A DNA stretch of 64,000 nt, taken from the NCBI GenBank assembly GCA_037576215.1, contig JBANDB010000007.1:4805001-4869000 (forward strand), given 5' to 3'. Made by a program: the position numbers and the translations under genes. Below the pieces are notes generated by a model. That model saw nothing but the letters and a program-made list of their open reading frames with translations, made no database searches and had not been told where the DNA came from. This document shows positions 12,231 through 22,717 of the stretch, one piece after another. Source of the stretch: Armillaria gallica (Eukaryota; Basidiomycota; Agaricomycetes; Agaricales; Physalacriaceae). The stretch's first letter is position 1. Each line of letters begins with the position of its first letter.

Positions 12231-12737
12231 GCGAAACCGAGTGATGCGATTGACGATGAAGAAGAAGACGAAGCGGACCACGATGACGAAGAGGGTGAGG
12301 AGGACGAGGATGATGGCGAAGAAGACGACGATGAAAGTGTCAAGGTCCAGGCGGCACTGGCTAACGCTGCCGCAGTGAAGAAACGGAAGGAGAAGGCAGC
12401 GAAGGAGGCTGAGGAGAGGGCGGCAAAAGAGGCTGAGAAGAGTACGGAAGGGGAAGAAAGTGAGACGGCAACCAAGGAGGGTGAAGAAAGTAAACCGGCG
12501 AAGGGGGAAGAAGACAAGGGCAGCAAGGGCAAGGAGAAAGGTGGACGAGGGAAAAAGCGGTTGGCAGAGGAGGTTGCTGGGGAGGTTGCTCCGCCCCCAC
12601 CCCCCAAGAGGCGAGGCCGTCCCCCCAAGGCCACTACTGACAACAGCGAGCCTGAACCTCGGCGTAGCGCTCGCACAGGCAAAGGGGAAAACCACAAGAA
12701 TTACAAGTTAGTCGATGGCAAGTATAAGGGTAAATAA
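12204..12737 (+). CDS. Acidic / Lys-Glu-rich / AT-hook C-terminal fragment
   Basis: An open frame with no ATG of its own starts after a TGA at 12201. It runs through about 35 residues that are mostly Asp/Glu, then a Lys/Glu/Ala-rich helix, then the AT-hook-like KRRGRPPK and a basic RRSART segment, ending NYKLVDGKYKGK. This looks like the last exon of a chromatin-type protein or of a second transposon protein. It is opposed to the KDZ transposase and sits inside the same repeat flanks. A long minus ORF overlaps it but is only Ser/Pro low complexity, so the plus strand is the better reading. It may be a captured host fragment; expression is uncertain. Confidence 0.4.
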   Translation, partial: LEKAHKDSTAKPSDAIDDEEEDEADHDDEEGEEDEDDGEEDDDESVKVQAALANAAAVKKRKEKAAKEAEERAAKEAEKSTEGEESETATKEGEESKPAKGEEDKGSKGKEKGGRGKKRLAEEVAGEVAPPPPPKRRGRPPKATTDNSEPEPRRSARTGKGENHKNYKLVDGKYKGK

Positions 12738-12819
12738 GTGATTGGTACGCTGTTTCTAGTTGCACTATATATTATTCAAAGCCTTACTCTTTCCTACTAG
12801 GTATTTACATCTTTGTTAG

Positions 12820-13100
12820 GCTAGGCTACGCCGTGCGTTCTTGTTGTTTGTGACTTGACAAGTTGTAGGATAGTATGGACTTGACTAGGCTTATGTCGTT
12901 ATTAGTAGACTAGGTAAGGCTTGTTGAATAGTATAGGCTAGGCTAGGCTCAACCGCAATGTATCTGTTTCTCTCTCAACTTATGGCTGGCTAGGCTAGGC
13001 TAGGGTAAGGCTAGTATTCATATGCTCTATACTACATACACAAGGATATCTATCAAGTATAAGCCTAGCCCAGACTAAGGAAAATGTAGTCATGGGCTAA
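12820..13100. repeat. Right TAGGCTAGGCT-rich flank of the KDZ-derived element
   Basis: Repeated GGCTAGGCTAGG units occur at about 12827, 12940 and 12988, and AAGCCTAGCCCAG at about 13060. The orientation is largely inverted relative to the left flank at 10640-10920. The unit is the likely subterminal repeat of the element. Confidence 0.55.
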
Positions 13101-13324
13101 GCCCAAGGCATGCGCTGGTTGGACGCTGGCTGATTCCGACGGCTCGTATAGCTGCCAGTAATTCCAATAACCTTTACCGTGTACAGTTGAATGAAGTACA
13201 GTAAATTATCAAAGTGAGACGCAAATCTCCGAGAATATCAGATGACAGGCCGCATAAGATCAGAATAAAGTCGTCAAAGTACATGTATCCGTAAAACCTG
13301 TAGAAATAACTCATAAAATGACAT

Positions 13325-15484
13325 TTAGGCCGATGCCTTGTCGTCCACGGAATGCTTCTCCGTTGGCTACAATGACACTTGAGTAATCTTCTTACCAAAT
13401 GATGGAACAAACTTGCCTCAATTTCTTTCGTCCTTTCCACCACCTCCGCCAGTGTTCTTCTCCCAACATCTTTCTTGATCTTCCAAGCAGTGAATACATG
13501 TCCTTGTTTGAAGATCTCTTCGACCTCTTCAAGTGAACGACCAACGGTCTCCGGGTACATAAAGAAGATATGTACGAACGCCGCAAAGTTGAATGTTCCG
13601 AAGATGAAGTATGTCTTCCACGCGATATTACTCAAACCCGGAGGGACAGCCCAGGCGAGAGCGAAGTTGAATGCCCAATTAGTCGCCGTGGAGAGAGAAA
13701 CGGCCTTGGCGCGCACTTTGAGAGGGAACTAAGTAGACGAAGGCGTGAGATAAGATAATGATACGGTTTCAAGGGACGCACCAGTTCAGCGGGGTAAGTC
13801 CAAGAAACAGGACCCATTGTGATAGCAAAGCTGCACACGAAGAAGTAGGAGCATACGATTACTCCATTAGTAACCGAGCTATGGCCTTCAATGACCCAGA
13901 CACCTGCAAGCACGAAGTTAACTCACAACATATAGAATGGATGACGGACTTGAATGCTACATACGGGCATCATCAACAGTACCCCAGTGACCAAAATGTC
14001 CCTGCAGACCACCGACAAGGAAGAGGAAGAAGCCCATGAACAATGTTCCGAACAGAAGCATTGGGCGGCGACCCCACTTATCAATGTAAATGATGGCTGG
14101 GACAGTGAGGGCCACATTGAGAACGTATTGCACAGACTACGACATTGGTGTCAGAGACACGCGTAGGCTGAGAAGCGACATGACATACCGCTGAGATGAG
14201 ATTTCCGCGACGGCCAGTTATGCCAGCACCTTGAAAGACATAGACAATATAGTACCTGTTGAAATTTTTGTCAGAGATACATTGCACGGCACTATTGAAC
14301 AACATACATCATGACATTCATGCCTGTGAGTTGAGACCACATCTGAAGAGCCATACCGAGACCTACACGGCGAGGCATGCCAGGTTTTAGAAGATCAAGG
14401 TACGACTTAGCGCCCTCGGTTCTCTCGAAAAGAACCTGTTGCTTTATTTCCTCGTATTCCAGCATAACGAGCTCGTTGTTGGGGTCACCACCTCCATGCA
14501 AATCGGCGAGAACTTGCAGAGCTTCCTTTTCCCTAGTTGGATTAATTCAGCGGGCCAAGAATTAAGCGTAAGTTAGTGATATGAGATGACGAACCTGTTA
14601 TGATCGAACAACCACCGAGGACTTTCAGGAAAAACAAGCATACCCACGCTTAGGACTATGGCTGGAATCATCTGAAGACCCCATGGAATACGGAACGACG
14701 CGACACCGTTAATGTAGGAGCAGCCGAACTGGATGAAGTATTGGATCAAGATACCCCAAGTTATGGACCATTGCTGGAGGGAGACAAGGCGCCCACGAAT
14801 ACGGGGTTCCGTAATCTCCGACTGATAGATGGGGACCACAGCACTGGCAATACCAACAGAGATACCAGAGACAATACGCCCCACTACAAGCATTCCTCGG
14901 TGCTGTTAGATATAATTAGATCATTTACGTTACCAAATGAATTGAAGAATGCCCAGATGACTTACGACAGATGCACACTGTAAAATAGACCCAATTACCC
15001 AAACCAAACCAGAGAGTATGACAGTGTTCTTGCGTCCAAAACGGTCCGCAAGCTGGGTAACTAACAGTGCACCCAAGAAAGAACCGGCAGGCATTGAAGC
15101 GACGATTGCACCTTGAGCACCGGATCCAGGCTAGAAAAAGATTTAACGTTTTACAGAAGAATGGAGAAAACCGTGCGTACATGAGAGAACGTGCTCTTGT
15201 ACGACTCATTCTGTCCAACATTTCAGCTTTGCGAGGTAAGGTAACAATAGACAGGGCTTACACTCAAGACTCCAGACATAGACGAGATGTCCAAGCCAAA
15301 AAGGCCACCGCCGATGCATGCGAAAGAGCCTACAATGTACTAACGTCGCCTTGTAAGTTAGTCTGAGGATAAAAATCAACTGAACGTACAGGATTTGAAG
15401 CAATACGAGCGCTATACTATATTGAAGAGGTCAGATAATCATTAGGCTATGAAGAGAGAGAGGGATACTCACTCCCTTCCCCAT
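13325..15484 (-). CDS. MFS sugar transporter, 519 aa, 12 exons
   Basis: Exons (5' to 3' on the minus strand): 15484-15473, 15416-15390, 15339-15262, 15210-15181, 15130-14966, 14902-14595, 14532-14308, 14255-14189, 14136-13965, 13903-13782, 13728-13417, 13366-13325. All phases close to 520 codons. Sugar-porter signatures are present in order: GGGLFGLDISSMSGV, ADRFGRKNTVILSG, GRIVSGISVGIASAVVPIYQSE, PESPRWLFDHN, YIDKWGRRPMLLFG and PETVGRSLEEVEEIF. It should be a twelve-helix plasma-membrane carrier for a hexose or similar; the substrate cannot be told. The first exon has only 12 nt (MGKG). The last intron (13416-13367) fits best as a GC-AG intron (GCAAGT donor, 50 nt), giving the tail KHSVDDKASA; the nearby GT would make an intron of only 29-41 nt. 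Confidence 0.93.
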
Positions 15485-18024
15485 GGTGGGTTTTCAGAGC
15501 TCCGATTACTAGTGAAGAACAGAGTGCTGGGAAAAGACGGTAATTGTGAGCCCGGCGAACTTATAAGAGAACGCTTCGTGTGAATACAAACGATCATGGG
15601 GACGCGCCGCATCAAGCTAAGAGTCACGGCATGCTTTGACCCTGGGGTATCCGCGTGTAAATGGTGATTTTTTGGCAGCTAACCCATCCTGATCGAGGCA
15701 AAATCGAGAGAGGGAGGCCGACTGATCAAATTTTGAAATCAAAGAGCGGTGATCGGCGGCCCGGCCGCACTTGGCACAGAGTAAACATGATGGCAACGTG
15801 CATCGAATTCTTATTCGTCCCGCAACAGTGGTCGCCATGAAATACTTATCAGTGCCTCATTGAGCCTACCCAGCTTTACTATTCTGCTTTCTTCTTCTCT
15901 CTCTTCCTAGTACTAGGTAGTTCAGTCGAATTCTAAGTTTTCATCAAGTTTCCATGATGCACGGACATTACAAGTTCACCAGATTGTCATGAGGCGGATA
16001 CTTAACGGCGTCAGAGAAGAAGTTGATGCATTCGATAGGAGTCCTCGTCTAGATTTATTCTTGTCCTCCAGCCTTCCCTGTCTAGTGCGTGCCACGGTCA
16101 ATTACCGCCATTCTCTGTCTGTTATCGGCGAACCGTGACATTGGCACGGAACGGAACTTTCTGGAGACTCCTCCCAATATCGACTATGCCTGCTTCGTCC
16201 ACCTCAGACACTGTGATAGGCGACTTCTTTAATCTAAAGCTGTGTCTCTTCTTTGTTCCTGGTGGTGGTCTTACGGTAACCGTCGCTCCATAGGTATTCA
16301 AAAGAGCATATGCATCCTTCTCACGGGACCTTTCCGCTACCAGGGATCGGCACTTATGACTTTCCGCAGTCTGGTGATATGTGCTAAGTTTGTCTCCAGG
16401 TTGCCTTGTGTTCTAGAAATTCTCGACGTCGAGGATGTATAGTACAAGCAACTGCACAGCCTGAGATTCTGAAGACCATCTTGAGACTGCCGGCATTCTA
16501 TAAAATTTGAAATATTGACACACACTATTCAAGGTCATGATGTAAGCTTGAGTTCCGATCCATCATCTGAATATTCAGAATACATGTGACGTCTCACGGG
16601 GTGATAGCTGGTGATAGTGGGTGATAGTGATATCCAGCGACATCTCATTTAACGTATTACCCAAATCAACGCAATCAACTCATACATAAGTTGATAAGTA
16701 CCTAAAGTACCTAGTTTATTTTACAAGACAAGACGACGGTGGTGCACACACTGTCGATCTTATACTTTCTAAACTCTACGACCAGAGAGAGTAACATAGA
16801 CGAATACTTCTTCTTCTGAATTTCAACGTCTTCCCTCCTTTTGTTTCATCAACCAGAGATCACAAGATACCCCGCACTGTGTACGAAGCGTATAGTCGTT
16901 TATATGTAGATCGTGGGATGAAGATGGGCGCCACAACAAGTGGGTACGTTTGCCTGTATGCTTCTTTTCGATTGACACCTTTTCGTGTTTCCTCAAAAAT
17001 AAGAAAAACCGAGTCCTACATGCTGGCCGGTAAACTTGTCGTATTCAAGCAGAATAGTCATCATGTCGGGATATTCTTTGGCACACGACGCTTGAGCGAC
17101 CACGCAATGAAAATCAAATCAAATCAAACAAGACATCTTCGCGAATGATGGGGGGTGTTTCCGGTCCCGTTTCGGCACTCCCCTGAACGGTAGTAGGCTT
17201 CTTCATAAATAATAGCCCGAATTTCCGTGAGTGAGCACTAACCTAATCGTATAGGTTACATTGACTCAGGACTGACGAAGTTATGGCCGAGAACCTCCCG
17301 TACTGTATCTCCTATATAGCAGAATCGGCGTGGTGGGAAACACAACGAAGGAGTGAATGTGACCATCAACTCTGATGGCAGAGTGAAGAGGACTTCAAAA
17401 CATCTAAATGTGGAAGCGGCGGAGGACCTCGGAATGATTTAACATTAGAAAGAAATTCAGCTTCATTTCTAGCGGGAATTATCACAGGCCTAATGGGTTC
17501 GAGGCGGCCATTCTTTTTCTAAGCGATCGTTAGTCCTTGCATCAGTTCAATGAGGACGTACGGAGTGACAGAGAAATTCTTCGGTCCTGCTGAAGACCTG
17601 ATTAAGTTTCGTTGAACCGAAGTTCGACAAGTGATGGAGACTCGAGTGCTCGTCGTGGAGGCGTGGACTCGGAGGCGATCACGGCTTCAATGAGGTTCGG
17701 AAAGGTTCAGAGATCCTGACTGCAGTAAAGTTTGCGTCAGTCAAATTGAAGCCAATCCCAAAACACCCTATCAAATGTAAGCACCGATACTGAACCAGAA
17801 TAAGATGGCGTTAATGCCTAGATGAAAAGCGTCAGATACTTACGCTAAGGATAAGACTTGGCTGTACCTTAATTAAAAAATTGCGATCGGTTGCCGGAAG
17901 GGAAGAGGATCATGAGATATATAAATTTCTAAGGAAGAAACCTGACGCTAAGCGAAGCGGCAGACGCGTCAACTATAGACACTAAGTTGTAACATAGCTG
18001 AACCGGCTTCCTCGACGATGCTCA
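15485..18024. other. Gene-poor region between divergent/convergent neighbours
   Basis: About 2.5 kb. The right part is upstream of the sugar transporter. A short frame at about 16187-16290 (MPASSTSDTVIGDFF) and another near 16350-16440 (SLVICAKFVSRLPCVLEILD) look like scraps of an F-box/leucine-rich protein, too broken to call. No RNA gene or clear repeat was seen. Confidence 0.45.
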
Positions 18025-20584
18025 CTAGCCACTGCCACCGGCAGTATATGTGTAGATTTCAACCAACTCACCTCCAAACTGCTCCATTCCCACGATCCTA
18101 AACATCTGACCATTTCCCCATTCGCTGCCCTCGCCAAATTCCCTCTTCCACGCCTTGCTCATACCGCCTTCCCAGGCATACAGCTCCACCTTCCATCCCT
18201 TCTTCAGTGCAGTTCGCACGGTACCCAGAAACCCATCTTCGTTGAACTGACCCGCATTGCCATCTCCAGTAGCTAAAATAATCGTGCTTCCAGGCGGAGG
18301 CGGACCATCGATCGACGCCAGCGCTTGGTGGAGCTTAAGTTGCAGCAGTTCGTCAACGCCCTGTTCTCGATAGCGAATCCGCACGGGAGGTGTATTTCCC
18401 TGTGAATTAGGTATGACCAGAGATAATCGGCCAGGTGGCGAAATAGACACGCCAGATGTTCCGATGCCCCTCAACAAAACCTGCGATAACGTGCCTGCAC
18501 TACCCGATCCACTCCCCCACCGCCTTGCTCGCTTTCAGTTGAAGTACTCCCTGATATCCTCCTCAAGTGTCCCTTCTTCCTGCCTCCTGTCGGAGCTGCA
18601 TTCACACTCTCAGACCTCAACCTCGACGGTCTTGTTGATGCACCCTGACCAACAATGATCCCAATGCTGGGTGCAGAAGCCGGCGTTCCACCGACAACAA
18701 TGCCAGAACTACCGCTCTGACTTCGTATGTGCCCGGACTTCGCCCGTGAATCTGCGTTCCTGCCCGCTCCATCACCCATGTCAGGTACACGAGCGAGTGT
18801 TCTAACCTCATAACCCAACTGGTTAGCACCTTCTAAGCGCTGATACAGAGGGGAGGATGCAACGAGGACACGGCGAGATACCGGACGGCCACGTTCAAGA
18901 ATGAGGGATAAGGCCGAATGCGAGAGATGTCGACGGAGTTTAGTTATCGCAAGTCGGGCTTGGGGGTGTCGGTTTGGGTAACGTTTCAGGAAACTTAACA
19001 ATCCTATGAGAATGTTGGAACTTTCAATGCGTAAGTGAAGTATACAGTAATGGATGCCGCCAAAATAACTCACTGATCTACAAATACATGAATTAATCGT
19101 TCATTGGTTTGTTGGGGTGGAGGTCCCCGCGTATCAACAAATCCTCCAAGAAGATCTTCGACGCCATCATGATCTATTGGTCCGGGAGAAATGATCTCCG
19201 GTGGTTCCATTGTCTTTAAGCTCACTTGCTTCAAGTACTCCCGATCTTCAGGAAACAACTGACACAACTTCTTCATCAAACTCTTCATCTGTCTCACACG
19301 AAGCCCATCCTGCTCATCGAGGAAGAGTCTATGCATTCGTAACCCCTTATCATCCGGTCTCTCAGCAGGGATCCTTAACTGAGGTGTCGATTTGGTGCTC
19401 CGTAGACGGCTCTGCCGCTGTCGTCCCCGACGAGCAGGCGTTCCAGGAGTAGATTTGTAAGCGTTGTCATTAGGATTGCTTGTGGTGCTGTAGTATCGAT
19501 CATAAGAGGAAGACGACTCATCCGCGTCCTGGTCTGGATCATGATCCGCAGTCGTAGTTGTTGATTCATTGGGTGTCGGGCTGGTAACGGTAGTGGAAAG
19601 AGTGGAAGGCCCTGTGGATCGGGCTCGAGGCGTTTTCGTTCTCCTGCGACGACGTTTCCGGCGAGGTTCTGTGGAAGATTATAGTTCGGCAACAATGAAA
19701 ATACAAAGCACACACCTGCCGCTGCTGACAGAGAGACCAGTCTCCCGTTGTATTGGCCTGTGGCCCCCGCGTCACGCTGGGCAGTCAGCTTCTCCCGCTC
19801 ATCAGCCAAGAAATTGAGCGTCTCTTGAAAACCCAAGGTGGGCATCACTTCCTCCTCCTCGTCTGTGTCCTTGGTCATGTCGGCTCCACCGTCGTCGTTC
19901 GTGGATTCAAGATCCAGGTCCGAGCCGTCCTCGATATATACGGTCCTAGATTGTGGATCCCCTTCGGTATCCGACGAATAATAGCCCTGCTCGTCAGATA
20001 CATCTGAATATACCTTCGCTTCGGAGTCGGTGGGTACAAGTGAGCTCGTATGCGGCGAAGGGGTATGTGCAGAGCGGTGCGCTGGATACGGAGCAGGAGA
20101 TTGTATGTCGAGATAGTCTGAGTCCATACCATAGTACTCGTCGAAATCTTGGTCGGTTTCCGTCGCGGTTTCTTCGAGTTTAAGATAGGATGCTATAGGT
20201 TTGTGAGACCATACGGTAGAGCCTTCTGGTCTGGGGTCGCTGTCGTACTCGAGTTCTGAATGAGAGTAGTCGGAAGGAGTGATATAAGATTGTGTTTGCG
20301 AGGTAGTCGCCGAAGTGGTCGTCGAGGACGCTTGACGTACAGCTGTCACCGGATTCATTCGTCTCGGAGGTTGAAGGTAGTTCCACTCGCGAAGTACTGT
20401 CGTAAAAGCGCCAAGATTAGGCTGTTCTGTGGAGAAGATAAGAGGTAATAAGCGACTTAATGTAAGTAATCGAGTCAAATTACCACTCACCATCTGAAGT
20501 AGGCTCCGAAGGCACGGAATCGTTAGAGAAAAGACTGATTGGAGTTGGAGAGTTGACACTAGTGTCTGAGCTAGACTGGAACAT
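18025..20584 (-). CDS. NYN-domain protein (putative PIN-like RNase), 763 aa
   Basis: Exons: 20584-20491, 20426-19716, 19668-19074, 19020-18504, 18399-18025. The first half is Ser/Thr/acidic and probably disordered, with a basic patch (RRKRRRRR). The central part has a charged helical stretch (LFLDEQDGLRVRQMKSLMKKL). The catalytic domain follows: HVFVDHSNILIG, with the first Asp/Asn of the NYN fold, and ATGDGN with the second acidic site, then FLGTVRTALKKGWKVELYAWEGG. NYN domains are PIN-like nucleases acting on RNA; residues here look active. The last intron (18503-18400, 104 nt) is the least certain: its GTAGTG donor is weak and it is longer than its neighbours, but it restores the frame into VRIRYREQGVDELLQLKL. 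The gene is otherwise intact. Confidence 0.8.
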
Positions 20585-22717
20585 TATATGAGTGGTACAA
20601 GAAGGTAATAATACAAGAAAGTGAGGAAGATATAGTGAAAGTAAGAGGAAAACAGTAGAATGACCACGAGATATCCACGAGGCGATTGCCTTTGGATGCA
20701 AATAGGTATAATCACCGGTCCGATGTTCCGAACGAAGGGATATCAAACTTCGACGGCGATCCCTGGATCCTGGCCTTGGGTTTCGATGACAAAGGATGAG
20801 AACCTGCGAAGACAAGAAGGGCACCTTAACAACCCCTGCCCTACTTAGTACATTGTTCCTATGGTTGCCTTGTATGATTATTTTGTGGAAATACTAATAC
20901 AAGCTTACCGCCGGTGGATGAGAATAACTACATACGGAATGATATAAATTACGTGTAGAATAAGCGGGCGCAACATGATTGGCGCGGTTGATAATCATTA
21001 TATGTGTACATTATATGATAACAACAAGCCTATGCCCCGTGTCTTTGTCACGATTGCCAGACCCTCGTACCTCGGGTCTTGGCAACCTGACTGCAACACA
21101 GGGCTTCGGCTTGTTGGGGCCCGCCCCAAACCCGGCTTATTACTATGATATCTTGTTGAATCTCTGTTGTTTGTTTGGAGCCACTGCAATGGAGCAAAAT
21201 AGTTTTTATGAGTGCCATAAATCTTTGTTCTGTTACTTCTGTAAGCCATGTAATGGATGGGTAGAGACTCCCATAATTTGGGTGATCACTGTTAATAGCT
21301 GTCATTACTGGCAGGAGAGAGGGAGAGAGATATATTCTGGTTCTTATGTCTCTGACTCAGATATCTGACATGGTGGGTATGGTTATCATTTGAACTCTGA
21401 TAATTTCTATCAGACTTACATCCATTGACATTCAATGCTCATTGTCAACTTGTTGCTCAATCATTGCTCATTGATTGATACTCACATTTTTGCTATAGCA
21501 TGGATAAGTAGTCTCAGTTGAAGCTCAGTTAGGAGCCCATCACACCAATGATGTGCTGTGGGAAGAGTAGAGGCTTGATAGAGGCAGTAAAGTTGAAACT
21601 TACCTGGCCCACATCATGGTATGGAAATGGCTGTTTTCGACATGGTAACTGGATAAGCATGTCATAGCTGAATTGTTAAAGTTAAAGCCCTCTGGAGCAC
21701 CTCACATGCTGTCATCCCATCTTCTTGCTTGTCAACAATCCCCTTCTTGGACATTATGACTATTAGTCCATTTCCATGTTTTAGCCATTACATTTAGGGA
21801 TGTGCATTATACCATTACAAATACAACTGTAGCAATACAAAAAGTTATTAGCCATGGTATGGTATGGTTGATGTCATATCCATACCATGTCCATATGGTC
21901 ATCTATATATGGATATCTGGTGCCAAAGGATGAGTATTATGTGCTTCTTTTAGGTCATAGGTACTAACCTTTATGGCATAAGATAGTCATCTGCCTCTCC
22001 CTCAATGACCATATTCAAACCATATGAATATGGCTGTATTTTAGGTCATTAAGGTCAGCCACAGTACAGACCCATATCTATATACATCATACATAACCAC
22101 CATACTATGGGTATGGTGCACATCCCTACTTATGTTCCTTGCTTCCTCAGACTTTAAAGTAGTATGTATACCTCGTATTTATACTTGTCACCTCAACTTG
22201 TTGCTCTATATGGACAGAGAAAGGCTGAGCATAGCATGTATTCTTGCATAAATGGTCTCCTTACCATTTCTAACTGCTGGGGAAAGGCTTGAGCCTTGTC
22301 AAAGCATCATAATAAGCAACTTATGGCATAGTCAGTACATGTATATGTTTTACCTCTCCTCGGATGGTCTCTTGGCTTCTAATCCTACTTGTTAATTGTC
22401 ATTTGATGTTTGATGCTGCACAATGCTTGTTAAACTTGCTCAATATTCAATTTGTAGCCTATGGCATGTGCAGTTAGTGAACAGTCTATGTTAAGTGACT
22501 AATGGGTGCCAGCCATCCCAATTATGTGTCATGGGGGGATTGTAGAGGCAGCAACACAGTGAAATTGAAGCTCATCACTGTAGAGAGGCGGCATACAATG
22601 TAATTCAAACTCAGCTGGCATTGGCCGTGGTCTGGCAATGGCCGAAAATTTCAAACTCAGCTTATTTGTCATCATCCACCTCTCTTATTATATAGATACG
22701 TTACAAGGATCGTAACT
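20585..22717. other. AT-rich, gene-free region with diverged internal repeats
   Basis: From about 20980 to 22690 there is no credible ORF, and the base composition (TTG/CAT/ATGG-rich) differs from both neighbours. Related segments recur: about 21525-21620 and 22495-22600 share AGAGGCAG and GAAGCTCA blocks, and CAACTTGTTGCTC occurs twice (about 21447 and 22193). Short ATGG/CCAT strings (GGTATGGTATGG and CCATACCATG) form local inverted repeats near 21850-21890. It is probably a non-coding transposon remnant or LTR cluster; the type is unknown. Confidence 0.45.

Noticed and set aside
11579..12697. Long minus-strand ORF of 372 codons
   Set aside because: Only its 3' part (below about 12230) is KDZ transposase; the rest is Ser/Pro low complexity antisense to the acidic/AT-hook frame.
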